From the NCBI GenBank assembly GCA_007118095.1, contig SKSF01000221.1, positions 1 to 37,191 of the forward strand: 37,191 nt of DNA, in the 5' to 3' direction. The notes below the pieces were generated by a model, which worked only from the letters and a program-made list of their open reading frames with translations, ran no database searches and was not told the origin of the DNA. The first letter of the stretch is position 1; each line of letters starts with the position of its first letter. Below, piece by piece: positions 7,423 to 14,327 of this stretch. The position numbers were made by a program, and so were the translations under genes. This DNA comes from Dehalococcoidia bacterium. GTDB taxonomy: Bacteria; Chloroflexota; Dehalococcoidia; Tepidiformales; Tepidiformaceae.

Positions 7423-8802
7423 TCAGGCATCGTGTGAACCCTCGGCCTCATCGATCTCCTTGCCCGTGAAACGTAAGTACAGGAAGCCAATGGTACCAGC
7501 CAGCACGCTTGCGGCGAGGATGCCCATCTTCGCCTCGGACACAACTTCGTCGCTCGTGAAGGCGAGGTCCGTTATGAAGAGTGCAACGGTGAATCCGACG
7601 CCGCCGAGCAGCCCCACGCCAATCACCTGCCCCCACGTGACACCCTGCGGCAACGAGGCGATGCCAGACCGCACGGCAATCCAGGTGAAGACAAAGATCC
7701 CGAGCGGCTTGCCCAGCACGAGCCCGAAGATGATGCCTGCCGTCACCGCGCTACCGCTCGCCTCGCCGACGGAGTCACCGGTGATGACGACGCCCGCGTT
7801 TGCCAGCGCAAACAGCGGCACAATCACGTAGCTCACCCATGGGTGGAGCATGTGCATCAGCCGGTCAACGGGTGATTCCGTCTCGCGCGAAAGGAACTCG
7901 ATCTGCCGCAGCGTGGCCTCCACGTCGTCGCCATGGCCGCGCTGCTCGGCGCGGCGGTAGCGGTGGAGAAGGCGCTCGGCCTGGCTTTCGAAGTGTTGGC
8001 GGGAATAGAGGGAAATCGCGGGAGTGAGGAGGGCCAGCACAACGCCGGCGATGGTCGCATGGATACCGGACTCGTAGACGAACAGCCATAAGAGGGCGCC
8101 GAGCGCCAGATAGATGCCGTAGGAGCGCACGTCGTAGCTACGGACGAGCAGGATTGCCGCGATCACCAGGCCGCTCCAGCCAAGCGCCGCGAAGGAGATG
8201 GACTCGGTATAGAAGACGGCGATCACGATGATTCCGCCCAGGTCATCGGCGATCGCCAGGGCCAGCAAGAAGATCTTGAGGCTGAACGGCACCCTGCTAC
8301 CCAGCAGCGCAAGCACGCCGAGCGCGAACGCGATGTCCGTCGCGACGGGGACGCCCCAGCCGCGCGCCGCTTCGCCGCTGAGGCTATTGAAGGCGAGATA
8401 GAACGCGGCGGGGACTGCCATCCCGCCGATGGCCGCCATGGCGGGCAGCGCCGCGCGCCGTGCCGTGGCGAGTTCCCCATGCACCATTTCGCGCTTGATT
8501 TCGAGTCCGACAACAAAAAAGAAGACGACCATAAGGCCGTCGCTCACAAGATGCCCAAGGGTATCGTCGATACTGACGACCCCCAGTTCCACCGACACGG
8601 TGGTACTCCAGATGTCGAAGTAGAACTCCTGCCAGGGGGAATTTGCCCAGGCAAGTGCAACGAGGGCCGCGACAACAATGACGACGCCGCCCGCCACCTC
8701 GGTCCGCATGAAATGCTGGATGGGGCGGACAAAATTCCGCTGAACGAACTTCCGGCGCGCGTTTGGCCGCACTTTGCTGCCAAAGAGACTAACGTGCTGC
8801 AC
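7423..8802 (-). CDS. nhaA: Na+/H+ antiporter NhaA
   Basis: An electrogenic Na+/H+ antiporter of 459 residues in the inner membrane. The paired transport aspartates are in the motif LALAIADDLGGIIVIAVFY, equivalent to Asp163/Asp164 of E. coli NhaA. Also clear are GLEIKREMVHGEL, WGVPVATDIAFALGVLALL and SGIHATIAGVVLAL. A hydrophilic insert of about 50 residues (SRQHFESQAERLLHRYR onward) lies after the eighth helix, followed by HPWVSYVIVPLFALANAGV, as in many longer NhaA proteins. GTG 8802 has GGGAAG just upstream; a second GTG at 8844 would add 14 unconvincing residues. Mrp follows directly. Confidence 0.95.
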   Translation of the reverse strand: MQHVSLFGSKVRPNARRKFVQRNFVRPIQHFMRTEVAGGVVIVVAALVALAWANSPWQEFYFDIWSTTVSVELGVVSIDDTLGHLVSDGLMVVFFFVVGLEIKREMVHGELATARRAALPAMAAIGGMAVPAAFYLAFNSLSGEAARGWGVPVATDIAFALGVLALLGSRVPFSLKIFLLALAIADDLGGIIVIAVFYTESISFAALGWSGLVIAAILLVRSYDVRSYGIYLALGALLWLFVYESGIHATIAGVVLALLTPAISLYSRQHFESQAERLLHRYRRAEQRGHGDDVEATLRQIEFLSRETESPVDRLMHMLHPWVSYVIVPLFALANAGVVITGDSVGEASGSAVTAGIIFGLVLGKPLGIFVFTWIAVRSGIASLPQGVTWGQVIGVGLLGGVGFTVALFITDLAFTSDEVVSEAKMGILAASVLAGTIGFLYLRFTGKEIDEAEGSHDA

Positions 8803-9344
8803 GGTGCTTCCCGTCCTCGAACGCGAGGCGCACGAATGATGCACGAACGATGCCGTCCGCGCACCGCCTCGCGGTATTCCGCATCGATTTCCGATTCAAA
8901 GTGCTGAGAGGGGCGCTGAGCTGTGGCGACGGCAGGCCCGACCGCGAGCCCGTCGCTACAAGCAACATGCCGCGCTGGACACTTCCGGCAGTGCCTCGCG
9001 ATCGCCCGTAACGATATGCTGAACTATCCCGCCGCCACGGCGGGATAGAACATTCGTCGTCTTCGCTATCCGCCCCGGTCGCTTCGTCCACGGTTGCCAG
9101 CGCGGCCGTGGACCGCCGAGATGCGACATCGTTCCTGGACATCTATCCAATCCGTATGTTCGCTCTCGCGGCGGACACCATCGATGCGGCGAGCAGCCAC
9201 AATCGAGTCATCCGCACATCGTGAACATAGCCCGGATTCCCAGTATTGTCAGCCCTGGTTGCGACATTGCGGAGCCGCGGTGGGCTGGTTCACACAACCG
9301 TGCAGCCAAGCCCCACCGGGCCAGGATCTGAACAGGGTGTGCGC
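8803..9344. other. divergent non-coding region between nhaA and the PAS gene
   Basis: I see no convincing gene here. It should hold the promoters and 5' leaders of both divergent genes. It contains a 7-bp hairpin (GCGACGG 8926-8932 with CCGTCGC 8950-8956) and a perfect 11-bp inverted repeat at 9024-9048. The nhaA leader could be up to about 500 bases, room for a structured regulator. I cannot match it to a known Na+ or Li+ riboswitch by eye. Confidence 0.5.
9024..9048. promoter_or_regulatory. perfect 11-bp inverted repeat (operator or terminator hairpin)
   Basis: CTATCCCGCCG, the three bases CCA, then CGGCGGGATAG. No T tract follows on the plus strand, and only TTCAG follows on the minus strand. 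An operator or RNA hairpin in the divergent promoter region is at least as likely as a terminator. Confidence 0.6.
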
Positions 9345-10049
9345 GTGACAGGAGAAGCCCCCGAACTGCAGGCGTTGCGCCAACAGATCGCAGAGTTGGA
9401 AGCGGAGCTGGCACAAAGGCGCACCGAGGTCGATGAGCTCCTGGAGCTGCTGCCGGTCGCGATGGTCGAAATCGAACTTGCGACACTCCGCGTCGTCTCG
9501 ATGAATCGTCTCGCCCGGATAGTTCTCGGCTACGACCCCGACGGTGAGCCCCCTGCGCTGACGACCAGCGACATCGTCACGCCCGAGGAGTTCAGCCGCT
9601 TGCTCGCGGTCACCATGGAAACGCAGCAAAAGGGACTCCAGCCGGATGGGACCTACCGGCGCACCGGCGAACAAGAAATCTTCGAGACAGTGGGCGTGCG
9701 TCGTGATGGCTCCCGGTTTCCTGTCGAATTCCAGCCTGTCTTCGTGCTCAATGATGAGCAGGTGCCGGTTGCGTCACGGCTGATTTTTCGTGATATCAGC
9801 ACGCGCAAGGCGGCGGAGGCTGAACGGGAGCAGCTGGTTGCGGAGCTCCGGGAAGCGCTCTCGAACGTGCGCAAACTCGAGGGACTCTTGCCCATCTGCG
9901 CGTGGTGCAAGAAAGTGCGCGACGACGGCGGATACTGGAGCGAGCTGGAGGCCTATGTCGACGCCCACAGCGACGCCCGCTTCAGCCACGGGATCTGCCC
10001 GTCCTGTGCCCGGCAGTTCGAAGAAGAGTACACCGGGACTGAGCACTGA
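9345..10049 (+). CDS. PAS-domain protein with C-terminal CxxC...CxxC motif
   Basis: A soluble sensor-like protein of 234 residues. Residues 4-32 are a heptad-like coiled coil (LQALRQQIAELEAEL). A PAS domain spans about 35-155, ending in the PAC-like stretch RLIFRDISTRKAAE, and a second short helix follows. The C-terminal block has CAWCKKVRDDGGYW (Cys185, Cys188) and FSHGICPSC (Cys218, Cys221), a module seen at the ends of many bacterial PAS proteins and probably metal-binding. There is no kinase, GGDEF or other output domain. GTG 9345 is chosen for AGGG 7 bases upstream; TTG 9246 or GTG 9339 are alternatives. The ligand is unknown. Confidence 0.82.
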   Translation: MTGEAPELQALRQQIAELEAELAQRRTEVDELLELLPVAMVEIELATLRVVSMNRLARIVLGYDPDGEPPALTTSDIVTPEEFSRLLAVTMETQQKGLQPDGTYRRTGEQEIFETVGVRRDGSRFPVEFQPVFVLNDEQVPVASRLIFRDISTRKAAEAEREQLVAELREALSNVRKLEGLLPICAWCKKVRDDGGYWSELEAYVDAHSDARFSHGICPSCARQFEEEYTGTEH

Positions 10050-10067
10050 ACGCCAAACAGGTAGGAT
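10039..10067 (+). promoter_or_regulatory. candidate selC promoter
   Basis: TAGGAT (10062-10067) ends 7 bases before the first base of tRNA-Sec. A weak -35, CTGAGC (10039-10044), stands 17 bases upstream, inside the end of the PAS gene. If correct, the transcript starts at or next to G1 of the tRNA with almost no 5' leader. Confidence 0.4.
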
Positions 10068-10074
10068 GTCTTAC

Positions 10075-10172
10075 GGGAGTGGATGGGGCCCGGTGGCCCC
10101 CGCCGTCTTCAAAACGGTTGCCCCGCCGCCTGCGCGGCGGGGGGTGGGTTCGACTCCCATGCACTCCCGCCA
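10075..10172 (+). tRNA. selC: tRNA-Sec (anticodon TCA), selenocysteine
   Basis: A 98-nt tRNA with every tRNA-Sec hallmark. The acceptor GGGAGTG pairs with CACTCCC, followed by G73 and an encoded CCA. The anticodon loop CTTCAAA gives UCA, reading UGA. A long variable arm has CCCCGCCG paired with CGGCGGGG. The T loop is TTCGACT, as in E. coli selC. It delivers selenocysteine to UGA through SelB and a SECIS element. No selA, selB, selD or recognisable selenoprotein is in the window. It lies 25 bases after the PAS gene and 9 bases before the convergent DUF4342 stop. Confidence 0.97.
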
Positions 10173-10181
10173 CACCGCACC

Positions 10182-10508
10182 TTACGGCCGCGGCGGCTCT
10201 TCGCTATCTTCGCCGGGGAGGTCGGGCTCCCACGCGGGCTCTTCCGCCGCCTGTTCCGATGGTTCGCCGCGGCGCTCGATCCGCAGCGCGTACCCCATGA
10301 TCACGGCAAGCACGAGTCCGATCGCAACGAGCCACGGCGCTATCAACGCCGCAATGATGAGCAGCAGAAGCGGAAGGTCGACGGGCCTGTAGTGGCCCTT
10401 TTTCTCCACAATCACATGCCGGGCCAGGCTCTCGTTCCAGAGAAACTGGGCCCATTCCGCAAAGCTGCGTGACTCGTCCTTCGCCGTACTCTTCGCGCCG
10501 TTGCTCAC
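10182..10508 (-). CDS. DUF4342-like membrane protein
   Basis: A protein of 108 residues. The N-terminal part is soluble, with FAEWAQFLWNESLARHVIVEKKG at about 16-38 (in part). It is followed by the DUF4342-type hydrophobic block PLLLLIIAALIAPWLVAIGLVLAVIMGYALRIER (about 45-78, in part) and an acidic Pro/Glu tail. The family typically couples a UBA-like N terminus with one or two membrane helices; its function is unknown. GTG 10508 is preferred because GGGAGG lies upstream; an ATG at 10541 is also open. It converges on selC. Confidence 0.68.
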   Translation of the reverse strand: MSNGAKSTAKDESRSFAEWAQFLWNESLARHVIVEKKGHYRPVDLPLLLLIIAALIAPWLVAIGLVLAVIMGYALRIERRGEPSEQAAEEPAWEPDLPGEDSEEPPRP

Positions 10509-10643
10509 CGTGCTCGCCCTCCCCTGTGACGCATGTCGCACCCAGTCTGCGGCACGGGCACGCAGGCTGCCACTCCGGCGCCCTTGCGAGCAGCCATCGC
10601 TGCCTCTATGACACCTTCAGCAAACCCTGGAGGGACAGGCATC

Positions 10644-11021
10644 ATGATCGGGGAGTTCCGGGACTTCATTTTGCGCGGCAGCGTCGTCGACCTCGCGGTG
10701 GCCGTCGTTATTGGCGCCGCGTTCGGCGCTGTCGTCACATCGCTCGTCGATAACATCATTACGCCCCTGGTGGCCGCCATCTTCGGCGAGCCTGACTTCT
10801 CGGCGCTCACGTTCACCATCAACAACTCGGTCTTCGGCTATGGCGCGTTTATCAACAGCCTCCTTGCGTTCGTGCTGGTAGCCGCGGCCGTGTTCTTCGT
10901 CATCGTGAAACCGATCAACGCAGCCCGCGCCCGGCGGCAGGCGCCCGAAACGGAGTGGGAGATGCCAGCGCCGGAGGACATCGAGCTCCTGCGCGAAATC
11001 CGCGACCTGCTTCGGCGGTAA
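10644..11021 (+). CDS. mscL: large-conductance mechanosensitive channel MscL
   Basis: A homopentameric membrane channel that opens on hypo-osmotic shock. The 125 residues fit the family. The N-terminal amphipathic helix MIGEFRDFILRG is followed by the pore helix VVDLAVAVVIGAAFGAVVTSLV and DNIITPLVAAI. The second helix is at about 70-95 (FINSLLAFVLVAAAVFFVIV) and the C-terminal charged bundle PEDIELLREIRDLL. ATG 10644 is chosen because it gives the canonical N terminus and has GGAGGG upstream; the frame is open further upstream. Confidence 0.97.
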   Translation: MIGEFRDFILRGSVVDLAVAVVIGAAFGAVVTSLVDNIITPLVAAIFGEPDFSALTFTINNSVFGYGAFINSLLAFVLVAAAVFFVIVKPINAARARRQAPETEWEMPAPEDIELLREIRDLLRR

Positions 11022-11079
11022 TCCGCGGGTGACCCGCCGCCTGTAGGCTGGACAAACGAGAGCAACAGGAGGGCCAGCC

Positions 11080-11517
11080 ATGACAAAGGTGACCGTTGAG
11101 TCACTGCCGAACTACACCCACGCGCAGCTCCTCACCGCGCCGGGCATGTCGCTCGTCGCAGACGAACCGGCAGGCCAGGAAGGCGACGACCTGGGGCCAA
11201 CGCCGTACGACCTCCTCACGTGGTCGCTCGGTGCGTGCACCGCGATGACGCTACAAATGTACGCGCGCCGGCGCGGCTACGCGCTCGAACACGTCTCGGT
11301 GGACGTCGAGCACGAGCGCATCCACGCAAAGGACTGCGCCGAGTGCGAGCAGCCACGAGAGGGCCGCATCGAGGTATTCCGCAGGCACATCACGGTGAGC
11401 GGCAACCTTTCGGACGAGGAGCGCGCCGACCTGCTCCGGGTGGCGGCACGGTGCCCCGTGCACAAAACCCTCTCGAACGCGCCCGAGATCCTCGACACGA
11501 TCGACGTCGCGGGCTAA
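11080..11517 (+). CDS. OsmC/YhfA-family protein
   Basis: A probable thiol-dependent (hydro)peroxide-handling protein of 145 residues. The two redox cysteines of the OsmC fold are Cys53 (SLGACTAMTLQMYA) and Cys125 (AARCPVHKTLSN). An extra pair, Cys86 and Cys89 (HAKDCAECEQ), sits in the central loop, as in the YhfA-like subgroup. A strong AGGAGG lies 9 bases before ATG 11080. Its TAA overlaps the stop codon of the convergent terminase gene. Confidence 0.92.
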   Translation: MTKVTVESLPNYTHAQLLTAPGMSLVADEPAGQEGDDLGPTPYDLLTWSLGACTAMTLQMYARRRGYALEHVSVDVEHERIHAKDCAECEQPREGRIEVFRRHITVSGNLSDEERADLLRVAARCPVHKTLSNAPEILDTIDVAG

Positions 11518-12911
11518 CGAGTGCGGCCGGCAGCGACGCGCTTCGGCCCGGCTGCGCCAAGCGCCCGGGCGCACAGCGCGAGCGCCACAACATGGTCGTC
11601 ACTGCCGCGGTCGTCGCCCCAGCGGAAGCCGCCGCCCGAGCGCCAGGCCCGGCAGGACCGCAGCTCGGCGACGCACTGCCGGTAGGCGGGCGAACCATCG
11701 TCGCCGTGGAGCCGCAGGCGGCCGGTTTCGGCCGCGGCGACCAGTCCGTAGCCAAGGTCGGCCTTCATCGCAGGGGTGAAGGTGACGCGGTCGATGGGCG
11801 TCGTGACCCGCCGCTGTAGCGCATCGACCAGCGGTCCGCCCAGGCCGGTGCCGTCAGCGCAGACCATCGCTGGCCGCCAACGCTGGAGCACCGCGGCAAT
11901 CTCTTCGATGACTGTCTCGTACGGTGCGCCCGTGGTGGCTTCGACCCGCACGACCTCGGCCGTTTCGCCGGCGACCCGCGCTATCACGAGGACGGTGGCG
12001 TCGGCCCCGGCGCCATCACCGCCGAAGTCGAGCCCGGCGACGTACCGCTCACCGCGCACGGGGGCGGTCAGGGGTTCATGGTCTGCCAGGACGCGCGCCA
12101 CCTGCGCGTCTGAGAGCAGCCGCCCGGCCGACTGCACCGTACGCAGTTCGTACTGCGTCACAAACAGCGGATGCTCCGCGCCGAGCCGGTCGCGCTCCTG
12201 CCGTACGTAGTCGCCATAGCCGGGCACCGACGCCGCGACATCCTGCCAGCTCACCTGGTGGTGGAAGCGCTGCGGGCCGCCCTGGCCGTCGCGGGCACGG
12301 TTCCGGGCTGCCGCGGTTTCGAGCAACGAGTCACCGGCCCAGGGCGTCCCGAACAGCACGGTGGGCGCGCCCGTCGAGGCAGCCATCGGCCGGAACTGCC
12401 GGTTGAACCAGTCCGCGTCGATGTTCTGCGCCTCGTCACCGATGAGCGCCAGCGACGCCGTGTGCCCGGCGACATGCGCGTGGGGCGACGCGCTCAGGAA
12501 GATGGCCCGCGCCCGCCCCACGGTCAGCACATTGTCCCGGCGGCCGACGCCCCGGCCAGCGGGCAACCCCTGCCGCTGCAGCGCCGCCGCTGTCCTGTCC
12601 AGGCTGATGGAGGCCTGCGGATAGAGCGTCGGCGCACAGACGATGACTGTCCCGCCACTGCGGGCGTGGTCGAGCAACAACCACGCGACCAGCGCCGCGG
12701 AGATTTCATTCTTTCCGGACTGCCGCGGAAACATCACGGTGAAGGTTTCGCCGGGGCACGTGGCGACCCCCCGCACGAGCGAACGCAACACGCGGAGCTG
12801 GTACCCCCTAAGATGTGGCCGCGCGCCGGTTTCCACACCTTCCATGCTCGGCAGCCAGCCGGCGGAGGCCCGAGCCATCGCTGGCGTCCGCACGACCGGT
12901 CCTGCCGCCAT
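11514..12911 (-). CDS. phage-type terminase large subunit (isolated)
   Basis: A 465-residue protein with both TerL domains. The ATPase has the Walker A-like RQSGKNE (63-69), Walker B LALIGDE (154-160, Asp159-Glu160) and the coupling motif LFGTP (187-191). The RNase H-like nuclease has Asp295 (AGLDFGGD), Asp353 (VCADGTGLGG) and Asp438/Asp439 (SDDHVVALAL). All catalytic positions are intact, so it does not look degraded. TerL normally packages phage DNA into proheads, but no portal, capsid or tail gene is nearby. Base composition resembles the neighbours. It may be a remnant, or domesticated. The start is uncertain (ATG 12911 has a weak ribosome site). Confidence 0.85.
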   Translation of the reverse strand: MAAGPVVRTPAMARASAGWLPSMEGVETGARPHLRGYQLRVLRSLVRGVATCPGETFTVMFPRQSGKNEISAALVAWLLLDHARSGGTVIVCAPTLYPQASISLDRTAAALQRQGLPAGRGVGRRDNVLTVGRARAIFLSASPHAHVAGHTASLALIGDEAQNIDADWFNRQFRPMAASTGAPTVLFGTPWAGDSLLETAAARNRARDGQGGPQRFHHQVSWQDVAASVPGYGDYVRQERDRLGAEHPLFVTQYELRTVQSAGRLLSDAQVARVLADHEPLTAPVRGERYVAGLDFGGDGAGADATVLVIARVAGETAEVVRVEATTGAPYETVIEEIAAVLQRWRPAMVCADGTGLGGPLVDALQRRVTTPIDRVTFTPAMKADLGYGLVAAAETGRLRLHGDDGSPAYRQCVAELRSCRAWRSGGGFRWGDDRGSDDHVVALALCARALGAAGPKRVAAGRTR

Positions 12912-12968
12912 TGCGGGTCCGGCACCGGGCGGCGTAGCCTCTGCGCACCTTCTGCAGGGGTTGCCGCC

Positions 12969-13775
12969 ATGTCACTCATAGACCCGGATTCCATCGCCGT
13001 CGACGAACCCGCCGAATACAACTGGAACGAACTCGTCGATTCCCTCTACCGGCTGCTCCGGCTCAAGACCACACCCATCGGCATGAAGCTGTTCGAAACG
13101 GTGGAGGAGATGGAAGCCGTGCCACGCATCCGCCGGCCAAATGCGATCCATACGACCGACCAGGTCGTGGCGCAGGCAGCACGGCTCGGGTGGACCGTCG
13201 GCATCACCAACGACGACCTGGTCGGGGCGCAGTGCGGCGCGGTCATCGGTCTGCACCCGCAGGATGAGGCCTGGCGCTCGGGCAAGAACATGTCAGGCGT
13301 CTGGTTCGAAACAGACGAAGACGCGCGGGCCCACCAGGAAGCGATGGACGTCGTCCCCTACGGCACGTACACGGCGATGGCTGTCTCCCCGCTGGCCTCG
13401 GGACGGCTCGACCCGCCGGACATCGCCATGATCTACGCGACGCCCGGCCAGATGATGATCTTCATCAACGGCCTCCAGTGGTCCGGCTACCGCAAGTTCG
13501 AATGGAGTGTCGTGGGCGAATCCGCCTGCGCCGACTCGTGGGGCCGCGCGCTCGCCACGGGCGAACCCAGCCTGGCGATCCCGTGCTTCGCCGAACGGCG
13601 CTATGGTGGCGTGCTCGATGACGAGCTGCTCATTGCGCTCCCGCCGAAGTACCTGCCGCGGGCGATAGCAGGCATGGAGCGGCTCTCCGCCAACGGCCTG
13701 CGCTACCCCATCCCCCAGTACGGCATCCAGTCGGACGCGCGCGCCGGGCTCGCCGTGAGCTACGGGGAACGATAG
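12969..13775 (+). CDS. DUF169-family protein
   Basis: A soluble protein of 268 residues resembling the DUF169 (COG2043) family. It begins YNWNELVDSLYRLLRLKTTPIGMKLFE (in part, about residues 16-43). The body has conserved-looking blocks PDIAMIYATPGQMMIFINGLQW and SACADSWGRALATGEPSLAIPCFAERRYG (in part), with Cys in QCGAV, SACADS and IPCFAE. No enzyme motif is apparent, and the biochemical role of the family is not established. It is transcribed divergently from the terminase gene, 57 bases apart. ATG 12969 lacks a strong ribosome site but matches the expected N terminus. Confidence 0.83.
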   Translation: MSLIDPDSIAVDEPAEYNWNELVDSLYRLLRLKTTPIGMKLFETVEEMEAVPRIRRPNAIHTTDQVVAQAARLGWTVGITNDDLVGAQCGAVIGLHPQDEAWRSGKNMSGVWFETDEDARAHQEAMDVVPYGTYTAMAVSPLASGRLDPPDIAMIYATPGQMMIFINGLQWSGYRKFEWSVVGESACADSWGRALATGEPSLAIPCFAERRYGGVLDDELLIALPPKYLPRAIAGMERLSANGLRYPIPQYGIQSDARAGLAVSYGER

Positions 13776-13780
13776 CCAGC

Positions 13781-13820
13781 CGCTGGCGGGGACATGCCAG
13801 CGCGGCAAATGCGTTTGCCG
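13781..13820 (+). terminator. two adjacent hairpins after the DUF169 gene
   Basis: CGCTGGC (13781-13787) pairs with GCCAGCG (13796-13802). Immediately after, CGGCAAA (13803-13809) pairs with TTTGCCG (13814-13820) around TGCG. The first starts 6 bases after the DUF169 stop. No T run follows, so termination is not certain. They may also shape the leader of the next gene. Confidence 0.45.
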
Positions 13821-13842
13821 GTAGCGAGGGCATTCTCGGATC

Positions 13843-14319
13843 ATGCCTTCGGCGGACGAGAGATGCGGGTCGCAGACGCGGTCGGGGGGCGAATGCTCCT
13901 GGCCGGCGGACGAATGCCCGCACCATCAAGTCCGGGACACGGGGCCGGCTGCGCGCGCTGCTGGGAAGGAAGCGCACGGCCCGCGCGAAGCATCGCCCGT
14001 GCCGCCTGGACGCGACCTGCATGAGCTGGCCTGGTGGCTCATCACAGAAACGGTCTCAGGCAAGGTCTCACCGGCACAGGGGGGCGTCATCATCTCTGCG
14101 ATGCGCGTGCTGGCAGGCCTCGGCGAACCAGCCGAGACAGAGGACGACCGGCTATTGACGATCGAGCTGAACGCGCGGCTCATGCACGGCTTCCAGCCGG
14201 CAAACCGGGAGCAATGGGAACGCGCGCGGCAGCAATTCACGCCGGAAGCGCTCGAAGAGTTCGCCCGCTGGCCGGCCTTGGACCAGGGCTCAAGGAGCGC
14301 TGAGACGTTCGACCCGTGA
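13843..14319 (+). CDS. hypothetical protein with N-terminal Cys/His cluster
   Basis: 158 residues, not recognised as a named family. The N terminus has RCGSQTRSGGECSW-ADECPHH (residues 7-28), resembling the C-x-x-x-T-x-S-G-x-x-C...C-x-x-H motif of small proteins common in mobile elements. A basic, disordered stretch follows to about residue 58. A folded helical part covers about 59-140 (DLHELAWWLITETVSGKVSPAQ, then two further helices with many Glu and Arg). The location near an isolated terminase makes a terminase-associated role conceivable, but this is inference only. The ribosome site at ATG 13843 is weak, so the start may lie downstream. Confidence 0.6.
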   Translation: MPSADERCGSQTRSGGECSWPADECPHHQVRDTGPAARAAGKEAHGPREASPVPPGRDLHELAWWLITETVSGKVSPAQGGVIISAMRVLAGLGEPAETEDDRLLTIELNARLMHGFQPANREQWERARQQFTPEALEEFARWPALDQGSRSAETFDP

Positions 14320-14327
14320 GCCCGCCG

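Noticed and set aside
10075-14319. Integrated element bounded by a tRNA-Sec direct repeat
   Set aside because: I looked for a copy of the 3' end of selC downstream to mark an att site and did not find one. No integrase gene is visible.
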